Below are positions 1-7,248 of a DNA stretch of 17,209 bases, in pieces (the first letter of the stretch is position 1; each line of letters starts with the position of its first letter). This DNA is from Segetibacter sp. (GTDB lineage Bacteria; Bacteroidota; Bacteroidia; Chitinophagales; Chitinophagaceae): assembly GCA_030146445.1 (NCBI GenBank), contig JASLBT010000269.1, positions 1 through 17,209 of the forward strand, read 5' to 3'. The notes under the pieces are model-generated. The model saw only the letters and a list, made by a program, of their open reading frames with translations. It was not told the DNA's origin and searched no databases. The position numbers and the translations under genes are program-made.

Positions 1-447
1 CTTGTCGGCCCAGCCGGCATAGTAAAAAAAATGGTTGGCGACCACGGGTATATCAAAGTCGCGGCTTTCTCTTATCGGCTTGCCGCCATTCAGGGTTTCG
101 ATCACTGCGAGCTCACGCGCCCTTTCCTGTATCATGCGGGCAATACGAAAAATGTACTTGCCTCTTTCGGCCGCAGGCATGCCCTTCCAAACGTTTTCGT
201 AAGCATTACGCGCGGCCTTTACTGCCCTGTCCACATCGGCATCATTTGCCTCTGCAACCTGCGAAAGCTTTTCTTCAGTAGCTGGATTTATGGTGTCGAA
301 GTATTTACCACTGAGCGGTTTTTCGAACCGGCCATTTATAAACAATCCGTACTGCGCATTGATCTTCGCGGCACTCCTGCTTTCAGGTGCAGGCGCGTAT
401 TTGCGGGCACTGTCGAATTTTAGTTTTAATGTGTTGTTCGTTTCCAA
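1..447 (-). CDS. Aldehyde dehydrogenase, N-terminal part (cut by window edge)
   Basis: The minus strand encodes 149 codons of an NAD(P)-dependent aldehyde dehydrogenase N-terminus, open to base 1. Recognisable stretches are QYGLFINGRF, the INPATEE segment, AAERGKYIFRIARMIQERARELAVIETLNGGKPIRESRD and FFYYAGWADK, all typical of the ALDH superfamily Rossmann domain. The catalytic Cys and Glu lie outside the window. The frame has no ATG between the upstream in-frame TGA (about 515) and the conserved part. I therefore place the start at TTG 447, reading METNNTLKLKFDSARKYAPAPES, which resembles the usual N-terminus of this group; the start is uncertain. The gene follows deoC in the same direction after about 100 nt. 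An operon is likely, with the enzyme oxidising acetaldehyde released by DeoC. Substrate is inferred from context only. Confidence 0.87.
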   Translation of the reverse strand, partial: METNNTLKLKFDSARKYAPAPESRSAAKINAQYGLFINGRFEKPLSGKYFDTINPATEEKLSQVAEANDADVDRAVKAARNAYENVWKGMPAAERGKYIFRIARMIQERARELAVIETLNGGKPIRESRDFDIPVVANHFFYYAGWADK

Positions 448-546
448 TGAGCTGGTTTTTTTTTGCAAGCCGGTAAGTTTCAAACTCCCGGAATAATTTA
501 AACATACCTGTCGCGGTCACCGGTTCACCCGCTACTGGCTTACCTA

Positions 547-1464
547 TCAGTCTAGCGAAAAATAATCTTTGCCCTGGTATACCCCTGTTTTTTCCTTCAT
601 CAATTGCATCAACACGTCGTTTGCCAGGCTGCTGGCACCAAACCTGAACCAATGGTTATTCATCCAGTCTTCACCAAGTACTTCGTTGAGCATAACCAGG
701 TAATGCAGCGCCAGTTTCGACTTGGATATACCTCCGGCAGGCTTCATACCAACCATCCGGCCGGTATCATAATAAAAGTCCCTGATTGCTTCCAACATGA
801 CCAGGGTTACAGGCAATGTTGCAGCCGGAGCTACTTTGCCTGTCGACGTTTTTATAAAGTCGGCGCCTGCATACATGGCGATATCACTTGCCCTGCGAAC
901 CTTATCAAAAGTGACCAGTTCGCCGGTTTCGAGTATCACTTTTAACCTGGCCTTTCCGCAGGCCTCCTTGATCGAAGCAATTTCGTCGAACACAAAGTTG
1001 TACTCTCCCGCCAGGAATTTTCCCCTGCTGATCACCATATCAACCTCATCGGCTCCCTGCTCCACGGCAAATTTTGTTTCGCTTATTTTCACTTCGTGCG
1101 GAGCCTGACCGCTGGGAAAACCTGTAGCTACCGAGGCTACCTTAATGCCCGTTCCTTCCACGGCTTTCTTTGCAGTATGCACCATTGCCGGGTAAACACA
1201 TACTGCTGCAACCGTCGGCAGACCCGGGTACGTATCCAGCAGGTGTTTAGCCTTGTAGCACATCTGTTTTACCTTTCCTTCGGAGTCCTTGCCTTCAAGG
1301 GTGGTAAGGTCGATCATGTTTAAGGTGAGCAATAAGCCGTTCACCTTCGTTTCTTTTTTAATGCTGCGTTTTGTTATACGCGCAGCCCGTTCCACCACAC
1401 CTACCTGGTCAATCCTCGGCGTTCGCATCAAAAGCGGAGAGCCAGCACCATTTCTGTCCACCAT
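547..1464 (-). CDS. deoC: Deoxyribose-phosphate aldolase (DERA)
   Basis: The 305-residue product matches class I deoxyribose-5-phosphate aldolase, which cleaves 2-deoxyribose-5-phosphate to glyceraldehyde-3-phosphate and acetaldehyde in the cytosol. Visible hallmarks are AAVCVYP (about 86-92), VATGFPSG (112-119), ADEVDMVISRG (138-148, the conserved Asp region), FIKTSTGK (203-210, with the Schiff-base lysine at about 205) and GMKPAGGI (239-246, with the second active-site lysine at 241). The C-terminal phosphate-binding region is FRFGASSL. It is longer than the roughly 220-260 aa bacterial enzymes, with an N-terminal extension as in the longer DERA subgroup. Start: ATG at 1464; an internal ATG at residue 13 is an alternative. 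Only a weak A/G-rich stretch precedes the start. It lies upstream of the aldehyde dehydrogenase gene and diverges from the nucleoside phosphorylase gene, forming a deoxynucleoside catabolic group. Confidence 0.96.
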   Translation of the reverse strand: MVDRNGAGSPLLMRTPRIDQVGVVERAARITKRSIKKETKVNGLLLTLNMIDLTTLEGKDSEGKVKQMCYKAKHLLDTYPGLPTVAAVCVYPAMVHTAKKAVEGTGIKVASVATGFPSGQAPHEVKISETKFAVEQGADEVDMVISRGKFLAGEYNFVFDEIASIKEACGKARLKVILETGELVTFDKVRRASDIAMYAGADFIKTSTGKVAPAATLPVTLVMLEAIRDFYYDTGRMVGMKPAGGISKSKLALHYLVMLNEVLGEDWMNNHWFRFGASSLANDVLMQLMKEKTGVYQGKDYFSLD

Positions 1465-1781
1465 ATCTTTAGTTGTATCCTTAAAATTACTCTAAAAGGT
1501 GGGATCCGTAAGGATATTTTAGCGGGCAAAAACCATCCTCCATTGGTGCAGGGCGTAGCGTACCGGCCTTCTCCGCATTTCGGCTGAACAACACTCGTTA
1601 TCACCCGGGTAATGAACAATTGCAAGACTACCGACCGATATACCATTTAGAACAGGTCGAAAAACTACAATGCCTTTATACCGGTTTTGGCGTTTACGTG
1701 CTGCTAAAATCAACAGAAAGACTTTACATTCATGCCCGATATTGCTACCTGCAAATTCTTACTTCATCAAACAACCCCATT
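1465..1781. other. Divergent intergenic region between deoC and the phosphorylase gene
   Basis: This 317-nt spacer should carry the promoters for both flanking genes. On the minus strand, 1482-1489 reads TAATTTTA, a 7/8 match to the Bacteroidota -7 element TAnnTTTG, 18 nt before the deoC ATG. No clear -33 TTG accompanies it. On the plus strand I found no convincing promoter. The phosphorylase frame stays open upstream to an ATG at 1620, but residues from that part (rich in Y, L, C) do not resemble the family, so I treat it as leader. No RNA gene or strong hairpin was seen. Confidence 0.4.
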
Positions 1782-2663
1782 ATGCAACGCATAGCCGAGT
1801 CCGAAATGATCATCAACAGCCGTGGGGCAATATACCACCTCAACGCACGGCCCGAAGAAATTGCCGGCACAATCATCACTGTTGGAGACCCCGGCAGGGT
1901 TAAGGAAGTAAGCAAACACTTTGACGAAGTCGAGTTTACCACGCAACATCGGGAATTTGTAACGCATACCGGCCGGCTGGGTTCAAAAAGACTTACCGTG
2001 GTGAGTACGGGAATTGGACCCGATAATATTGATATTGTCCTGAACGAACTGGATGCACTGGCAAACATCAATTTCGAAACTCGCACGATCAATGCCTCAT
2101 TGAAGCAGTTGAACATTTTGCGTTTTGGTACCTCGGGCTCGTTACAGGGCGATATACCGGTAGACAGTTTTGTTGCGGGAACACATGGACTTGGCCTCGA
2201 CAACCTGCTGCACTATTATAAACCCGCGATCGGCAAAGAGGAGAACGACATTCTCGAAGCATTCATCGCGCATACAAACCTACGCGACGGCAGGATTACG
2301 CCCTATATTACTTCGGCAAGCGAGGAACTCTTACAGCTATTCAACAACGATTACCACAAAGGTATTACCGCTACGTGCCCGGGTTTTTATGCCCCACAGG
2401 GCAGAGTGTTAAGGATGCCGCTTGCTTACCCCGAATTGGTTGATCAGCTCTCCGGCTTTCGTTTCAACAACCACTTTGTAAGCAATTTCGAGATGGAAAG
2501 TTCGGCCATCTATGGCCTTGGAAAAATACTCGGTCACCGTTGCGTGAGCCTGAACGTGATCGTTGCAAATCGTGTTAAAAAAGAATTCAGCAAAGACGGG
2601 GCGCTCGCAGTTGAACGGCTCATCGAACGATCGCTGCAGGTAATCTCAGACGCTTCGTTGTAA
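1782..2663 (+). CDS. Nucleoside (uridine-type) phosphorylase
   Basis: The 293-residue product belongs to the PNP/uridine phosphorylase (NP-I) superfamily. These enzymes cleave nucleosides with phosphate to a free base and (deoxy)ribose-1-phosphate. Visible signatures are GDPGRV (35-40, phosphate loop), STGIGPDNIDIVLNEL (75-90), LRFGTSGSLQ (113-122) and the ribose-binding NFEMESSAIYGLGKILGH (235-252). The last form is typical of Bacteroidota members often annotated as uridine phosphorylase. Base specificity cannot be read from sequence. Start: ATG 1782 (MQRIAESEM) gives the family's usual length; ATG 1806 is an alternative, and the longer frame from 1620 adds 54 unconserved residues. No Shine-Dalgarno site is evident. 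It diverges from deoC, whose substrate derives (via a phosphopentomutase not seen here) from the deoxyribose-1-phosphate that deoxynucleoside phosphorolysis yields. Confidence 0.92.
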   Translation: MQRIAESEMIINSRGAIYHLNARPEEIAGTIITVGDPGRVKEVSKHFDEVEFTTQHREFVTHTGRLGSKRLTVVSTGIGPDNIDIVLNELDALANINFETRTINASLKQLNILRFGTSGSLQGDIPVDSFVAGTHGLGLDNLLHYYKPAIGKEENDILEAFIAHTNLRDGRITPYITSASEELLQLFNNDYHKGITATCPGFYAPQGRVLRMPLAYPELVDQLSGFRFNNHFVSNFEMESSAIYGLGKILGHRCVSLNVIVANRVKKEFSKDGALAVERLIERSLQVISDASL

Positions 2664-2866
2664 GCAACAACCATCGTTGAAGTACTTCGTTTAGTTGAGC
2701 CAGTGCGCTCTTTGACGTTGTTTTTGGATACCAGCGACAATATTCCATAGCATCATCGTTGCGTCGCAATCCGTTCATCGGCTGTTCCGCTATTGAACTT
2801 TCATGTACTGCTGCTATCCGGTTCTGAACAAAGCCGAATAAAGCGATGGGGTACAAGTGAGTGACA

Positions 2867-2891
2867 CCCGTCCGACTGCGCAGCGGGCGGG
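2867..2891. repeat. GC-rich inverted repeat (hairpin)
   Basis: Arms CCCGTCCG (2867-2874) and CGGGCGGG (2884-2891) pair in 8 positions with one G-T wobble. The 9-nt loop itself contains the palindrome CTGCGCAG. No T-tract follows on either strand, so it is not a standard intrinsic terminator. It could be a transcript 3'-end stabiliser or a REP-like unit. Confidence 0.4.
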
Positions 2892-2980
2892 CAACCGAAG
2901 CCGAAGATCATTCCTTAGCTTGTCATCAAAAAAATGTAAAAATCAAAATGTAAAATAGCTTTGGACCTCCATTCAGCATT

Positions 2981-3048
2981 TAACACTCATAATTCAAAAT
3001 AGCCCTCGTTACAAACAACTCGTAACTCATAATTCTTAACTCATAACT
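2981..3048. repeat. Degenerate short repeats of TAACTCATAATTC type
   Basis: Three related copies are visible: TAACACTCATAATTC (2981-2995), CGTAACTCATAATTC (3021-3035) and TAACTCATAACT (3037-3048). Spacing is irregular and the copies are imperfect. It ends just before the rarA stop codon. I know of no function; similar low-complexity tracts are common in Bacteroidota spacers. Confidence 0.5.
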
Positions 3049-3052
3049 GATT

Positions 3053-4330
3053 TTAATAACCGTACTTCTCCCCCCACTTTTCTTTCAGGTATTTGCGGAG
3101 TTCAAGTTCGCGGGCATTTTGCTGTGGCTCGTAAAAACGTGTTCCGGAGATTTTTTCGGGCAGGTATTCCTGGTCGGCAAAATTACCTTCGAAAGCATGG
3201 GCATACTTGTAGTCTTTACCGTAGTCGAGATTTTTCATCAGCTTCGTAGGGGCATTCCGAAGGTGCAGTGGAACGGGTAGATCCCCATGCTGTGAAACCG
3301 CGGCAAGGGCCATATTAATCGCCTCATACGAGGCGTTACTCTTAGCAGAAGACGCCAGGTAAGTAGCGCATTGCGAGAGGATGATCCTGCTTTCGGGATA
3401 ACCAATTTTGTTTACTGCCTCAAAGGTTGCATTTGCGAGCAAAAGCGCATTTGCGTTGGCATTACCGATGTCTTCACTTGCAAAAATGACCATACGCCGC
3501 GCAATGAACTTTACGTCCTCACCGGCTTCAATCATTCTTGCCAGCCAATAAACAGCACCATTTGGATCGCTGCCACGCATACTCTTGATAAAGGCTGAGA
3601 TGATGTCGTAATGTTGTTCGCCGGTTTTATCGTACAGGGCAATTTTCTTCTGCGCTACTGCCATTACGAAGCGGTCGTTTATTTCAATCGCAGTGCCGCT
3701 TTTAGTACCAGCCGACTGAACAACCAGCTCGAACAGGTTGAGTAACTTTCGTGCGTCGCCTCCGGAAATGTTGATCAGGGCTTCGGTTTCCAGCAGCTCA
3801 ATTTGTTTCGATCTCAGCCACTCATCTTTTTCCATCACCTGCTTCAATAGGGCAACCAGGTCTTCACTCGTAAGCGCCTTCAATACATATACCTGGCATC
3901 GGCTCAGCAGTGCCGAATTAACCTCAAAAGATGGGTTCTCGGTGGTGGCACCGATCAGGGTTATGATGCCTTTTTCTACCGCGCCCAGCAATGCATCCTG
4001 CTGACCTTTGTTAAAGCGGTGTATCTCGTCGATAAACAGGATCACCCGCTCCTGTTGCTTTGCCGACTCAATTACTTCGCGTACATCTTTCACCCCGCTG
4101 CTGATTGCGCTGAGTTGATAAAAAGGTACCTGTAAAGTATGGGCAATGATGTTTGCGATGGTTGTTTTACCCACCCCGGGAGGTCCCCACAATATCATGG
4201 AGGGAATTACACCGTTGTTAATGGAAGTACGCAGAATACTGCCGATACCGGTCAGGTGCTCCTGGCCTACAAGATCGTCGAGGGTGGAAGGCCGCATTCT
4301 TTCGGCTAAGGGAACCGCTGGTGAATTCAT
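3053..4330 (-). CDS. rarA: Replication-associated recombination protein A (AAA+ ATPase)
   Basis: The 425-residue product is RarA/MgsA (Mgs1/WRNIP1 family), a clamp-loader-like AAA+ ATPase that acts at stalled replication forks. It starts with PLAERMRPSTLDDLVGQEHL, the family's N-terminal signature. Walker A GPPGVGKT is at 49-56, Walker B ILFIDEIH at 97-104, sensor-1 GATTEN at 127-132 and a likely arginine finger in LLSRCQVY near 144. The C-terminal half includes DIISAFIKSMRGSDPNGAVYWLARM and FASEDIGNANA, the tetramerisation/MgsA C-terminal domain, at the usual length. The ATG at 4330 is preceded by TTACTTTG, which resembles but does not fully match a -7 element. A small membrane-protein gene ends 48 nt upstream in the same direction and may share the transcript. 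Confidence 0.96.
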   Translation of the reverse strand: MNSPAVPLAERMRPSTLDDLVGQEHLTGIGSILRTSINNGVIPSMILWGPPGVGKTTIANIIAHTLQVPFYQLSAISSGVKDVREVIESAKQQERVILFIDEIHRFNKGQQDALLGAVEKGIITLIGATTENPSFEVNSALLSRCQVYVLKALTSEDLVALLKQVMEKDEWLRSKQIELLETEALINISGGDARKLLNLFELVVQSAGTKSGTAIEINDRFVMAVAQKKIALYDKTGEQHYDIISAFIKSMRGSDPNGAVYWLARMIEAGEDVKFIARRMVIFASEDIGNANANALLLANATFEAVNKIGYPESRIILSQCATYLASSAKSNASYEAINMALAAVSQHGDLPVPLHLRNAPTKLMKNLDYGKDYKYAHAFEGNFADQEYLPEKISGTRFYEPQQNARELELRKYLKEKWGEKYGY

Positions 4331-4378
4331 AAATCAAAGTAATCAAAAACCTTGCGCTTTGCATTTTCCGAAACATGC

Positions 4379-4837
4379 TTATTGGAAGAATGAAGCATAC
4401 TTTCTCATTAACAGGAATGTCCAGTTGATGTGGATCAAAAGGATCAAACCGTATGCGGCCACGATGCCAAACACGTACGCGAGGTTTACCGGTGGTATCT
4501 TTACGCCCATGTTGTTGACAGCTTGTATGAATAACTCCGGCCTGGCCATTAATATGATGCCTTCGAGAATAATCATGATGCTGAACACCATAGCAACGAT
4601 GCCATTAACCCTGATGTAGTCGCGTAAGCTTCTGTTTACCGGCTTACCACCTTGCAGCACCTTTTTATGAAACCTGGTGCTAAACCACGAGTAGAGTATA
4701 ATGCTTACCATCAGGAAACCCGACAACATGTTCATGGGTGATGAAAGTATTACTCCTAATGCTGTCAGGATAGATACGGCCAACATTAAGGCTACTACAC
4801 TTAAGATGACTCCGAATACTCGATAAATTATTGTCAT
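4379..4837 (-). CDS. Small four-helix membrane protein, unknown function
   Basis: The 152-residue product is very hydrophobic, with four likely transmembrane segments at about 5-30, 36-53, 77-97 and 117-144. A short basic stretch (RFHKKVLQGGKPVNRSLRDYIRVN, 55-78) joins helices 2 and 3, and the protein ends in LMRKYASFFQ. I do not recognise a named family or catalytic motif. Start: ATG at 4837; no clear Shine-Dalgarno site. The reading frame is clean and its composition fits a real inner-membrane protein. It lies between aspS (341 nt upstream on the same strand) and rarA (48 nt downstream). Context gives no firm clue to function. Confidence 0.8.
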   Translation of the reverse strand: MTIIYRVFGVILSVVALMLAVSILTALGVILSSPMNMLSGFLMVSIILYSWFSTRFHKKVLQGGKPVNRSLRDYIRVNGIVAMVFSIMIILEGIILMARPELFIQAVNNMGVKIPPVNLAYVFGIVAAYGLILLIHINWTFLLMRKYASFFQ

Positions 4838-5178
4838 GAACTGAATTCTTTAGTTTAACTCTCCCTGCTGCACCTGTTCTCAAAGGATATCATCATTCAT
4901 GATGTTACTGGTACGGGTTTGCTTTGCCCTATAACGCGGCTGGCGTTCTTAAATTTTGGTTAGCTGTAAAAGATCTGGTTGCGGTACGATACCACAAAAA
5001 TCTCCAGGTGAAAAGGTCATGATGCGATTGGCAAGAATAAACAGCTAAGCTCGCCACATTGCCAGCCGACGCGTAGTGATGGCGGCAATCCCATTGAAGA
5101 TGAACGCAAGGAACAAAGGATTGCTATGACGTATTTCCGTGAAAATAGCAGGCACTTGCCTAAACTACGGCGGTTCCA
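4838..5178. other. Intergenic region downstream of aspS
   Basis: This 341-nt spacer separates aspS from the downstream membrane-protein gene. It contains a perfect 6+2+6 palindrome, CATCATTCATGATG, at 4891-4904. Minus-strand 4876-4884 contains a TATCCTTTG-like sequence, close to but one base longer than TAnnTTTG. A minus-strand frame from GTG 5155 to TAG 5045 (36 residues, including PLFLAFIFNGIAAITTRRLAM) looks faintly protein-like but cannot be supported as a gene. No T-rich terminator hairpin was seen. Confidence 0.4.
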
Positions 5179-7017
5179 CTACGACTTCAAGTCAAGCCGG
5201 ATCTGAAGTTCATCAAATTGCTTTTCATCGATCGCTCCGGGCGCATCCAACATAACGTCGCGCCCGCTATTGTTTTTAGGGAACGCAATGAAGTCGCGGA
5301 TGCTTTCACTTCCACCAAGTATTGCGCATAAACGGTCGAAACCAAATGCAATCCCACCATGCGGGGGAGCGCCGTATTCAAATGCGCCTAACAGAAAACC
5401 GAATTTGTGTTGCTGTTCCTGTTCGTCCATACCAAGCGCTGCAAACATTTTTTCCTGCAGTTCGCGTTGAAATATCCGGATAGAGCCGCCGCCGATCTCG
5501 TTACCATTAAGCACCATATCATATGCATTCGCTTTTATGTTTGCATAGGGATGATCCAGGTACTTATCAGCGTTTTTAATCTGCGGGTCGTTACTGATCA
5601 TCACCTCAATCTGGTCGGGTTTGGGAGATGTGAAGGGGTGGTGACGTGCTACCCACCTGTTTTCTTCCTCGGCATATTCGAACAATGGAAAATCGAGTAC
5701 CCAAAGCAGTTTGAACTCGTTGTCCTTTCTTAACCCCAACCTTTGCGCGAGTTCTAACCGCAGTTGACTGGCCGCTTTCCTGGTCTTTTCCTCTTTGCCC
5801 GCCAATACAACCACAAGGTCACCCGGCCGGGCACCACAATAAGCGGCAATGGATTTCAATTGTTCCTCATTAAAAAACTTATCGACGCTGCTCCTGAGGG
5901 TACCGTCGTTGTTGTACCTGATGTTTACCAGTCCCTGCATACCCACCTGTGGCCGTTTAACCCATTCGGTAAGCTCATCAACCTGCTTGCGGGTATATTC
6001 GGCAGCTCCCGGAATAGCAATACCCAGGATGGTTTCAGCATTATCAAAAACGCCAAAGCCTGTTGTTCCTGCCAACGGCGAGCCAGCCACCTCGGTTTGT
6101 TTGCCGGAAAATACCGTAGCCGGGTGCTTCAGGTTACCCAGCTTCATTCCAAACCTGATATCGGGCTTGTCGTTGCCATACGTCCACATTGCTTCTTCCC
6201 ACGTGGTACGCTCAACCTTTTCGGTGTAATCAATGTCTTTCACATCCTTAAAAATGGATTTGATCAGCCCTTCAAACATGTTGAGAATATCTTCCTGTTC
6301 TACAAAAGCCATCTCACAGTCGATCTGGGTAAACTCCGGTTGGCGATCTGCCCGAAGATCCTCGTCCCTGAAACATTTAACCACCTGGTAATAGCGGTCG
6401 TAGCCGCTAACCATCAGCAACTGTTTAAAGGTTTGCGGGGATTGCGGGAGGGCATAAAACTGCCCGGGGTTCATGCGGGAAGGCACAACAAAATCACGTG
6501 CCCCCTCGGGAGTAGATTTAATCAGAAACGGGGTTTCGATATCCATAAAGCCATTCTGGTGCAGGTAGTTTCGTGCTGACCGGTTTACCGCATAACGCAG
6601 TTCAAGGTTCTTTTTTACCGCGTTACGCCGAAGATCCAGAAAACGGTACTTCATTCTAAGGTCATCGCCGCCGTCTGTGTCGTCCTGTATCGAAAAGGGG
6701 GGCACTGCCGAGCGGTTCAATATAGTGAACTCACTTACCAGTATCTCCACTTCACCTGTAGGGATGTTGAGGTTTTTGTTGCTTCTTTCGTTTACCACCC
6801 CTTTTGCCTGCACCACGAATTCGCGCCCGAGCGGCTGACTTTCCAGCTTGTCGTTCAGGCTTTCGTTAAATAGTAACTGGGTGATCCCATATCTGTCGCG
6901 TAGATCAACAAAGGTGATGCTACCAAACTTACGTACCGTTTGCACCCAGCCTGCAAGGGTCACCTGGGTTTTTACATCTGATAACCGGAGTTGCCCGCAC
7001 GTATGAGTTCTGTACAT
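5179..7017 (-). CDS. aspS: Aspartyl-tRNA synthetase
   Basis: The 612-residue product is a bacterial-type class II aspartyl-tRNA synthetase, charging tRNA-Asp. The N-terminal OB-fold anticodon domain spans about 1-110 (AGWVQTVRKFGSITFVDLRDRYG). Motif 1 is near 150-172 (NGFMDIETPFLIKSTPEGARDF). Motif 2 is at about 216-233 (CFRDEDLRADRQPEFTQID). A GAD insertion domain spans about 300-415. Motif 3, APPHGGIAFGFDRL, is at 550-563. Length is normal for the bacterial enzyme. The frame stays open upstream to 7254, but family alignment from memory starts at MYRTHTCGQLRLSD, so I choose ATG 7017. Whether it also charges tRNA-Asn cannot be told here. It diverges from maeB; a matching -7 element lies at 7146-7153, implying a leader of about 120 nt. 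Confidence 0.97.
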   Translation of the reverse strand: MYRTHTCGQLRLSDVKTQVTLAGWVQTVRKFGSITFVDLRDRYGITQLLFNESLNDKLESQPLGREFVVQAKGVVNERSNKNLNIPTGEVEILVSEFTILNRSAVPPFSIQDDTDGGDDLRMKYRFLDLRRNAVKKNLELRYAVNRSARNYLHQNGFMDIETPFLIKSTPEGARDFVVPSRMNPGQFYALPQSPQTFKQLLMVSGYDRYYQVVKCFRDEDLRADRQPEFTQIDCEMAFVEQEDILNMFEGLIKSIFKDVKDIDYTEKVERTTWEEAMWTYGNDKPDIRFGMKLGNLKHPATVFSGKQTEVAGSPLAGTTGFGVFDNAETILGIAIPGAAEYTRKQVDELTEWVKRPQVGMQGLVNIRYNNDGTLRSSVDKFFNEEQLKSIAAYCGARPGDLVVVLAGKEEKTRKAASQLRLELAQRLGLRKDNEFKLLWVLDFPLFEYAEEENRWVARHHPFTSPKPDQIEVMISNDPQIKNADKYLDHPYANIKANAYDMVLNGNEIGGGSIRIFQRELQEKMFAALGMDEQEQQHKFGFLLGAFEYGAPPHGGIAFGFDRLCAILGGSESIRDFIAFPKNNSGRDVMLDAPGAIDEKQFDELQIRLDLKS

Positions 7018-7145
7018 TATGTATTTGTTAGGATGAGTTTTGGTGTATTGGTTCCCCATACAAGTGTGCGGATTTTTGTAATTGCGGAAGTTAGCCTCGA
7101 CAACCGGCCCGCAAGGCACCACACAAATACTTGATTCAGGGGCGG

Positions 7146-7153
7146 CAAAGATA
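7146..7153 (-). promoter_or_regulatory. Putative aspS promoter, -7 element
   Basis: The minus strand reads TATCTTTG, a full match to the Bacteroidota -7 consensus TAnnTTTG. It lies 129 nt ahead of the aspS ATG. The expected -33 TTG is not clean; a TTC occurs about 16 nt upstream. The resulting leader would be about 120 nt. Assignment rests on the single motif and its position. Confidence 0.45.
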
Positions 7154-7197
7154 TTAAAACGGCCGAAAGGAACTTGCAGTAATTCTCCTGCACAACT

Positions 7198-7222
7198 AAC
7201 AAACTGCTTGAAGTAGTTTGTT
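7198..7222. promoter_or_regulatory. 25-nt imperfect palindrome upstream of maeB (candidate operator)
   Basis: Arms AACAAACT (7198-7205) and AGTTTGTT (7215-7222) are perfectly complementary. The inner CTT/AAG (7207-7209/7211-7213) also pairs around a central G at 7210, so 11 of 12 positions are symmetric; only 7206/7214 fails. It ends one base before GTACTTTG (7223-7230), a near -7 element, and 26 nt before the maeB ATG. It therefore sits where a regulator could block or recruit polymerase. Symmetry on DNA fits a dimeric regulator; an RNA hairpin is the alternative. Confidence 0.45.
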
Positions 7223-7248
7223 GTACTTTGCAGTTTATATCGAAACTT

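Larger units (their letters stand above)
2664..3052. other. Convergent intergenic region, no confident gene
   Basis: This 389-nt spacer lies between the converging phosphorylase and rarA genes. The minus strand has an open frame of 78 codons (2856 to 2620) that overlaps the phosphorylase 3' end. Its product resembles no family I know, and I do not call it a gene. A GC-rich hairpin sits at 2867-2891, an AT-rich stretch with two AAAATGTAAAA-like copies at about 2931-2956, and a degenerate short repeat at 2981-3048. No hairpin followed by a clean T-tract was found for either gene. Confidence 0.45.

Noticed and set aside
383..652. 89-codon minus-strand frame overlapping deoC and the dehydrogenase
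   Set aside because: It overlaps the deoC 3' end and the dehydrogenase start in another frame, with no recognisable domain; only its A-run junction is of interest.
1620..1781. 54-residue N-terminal extension of the nucleoside phosphorylase
   Set aside because: The extra residues do not resemble the family, and ATG 1782 gives normal length.
5764..6579. 271-codon plus-strand open frame opposite aspS
   Set aside because: It is entirely antisense to a well-conserved synthetase gene, and its translation resembles no family.
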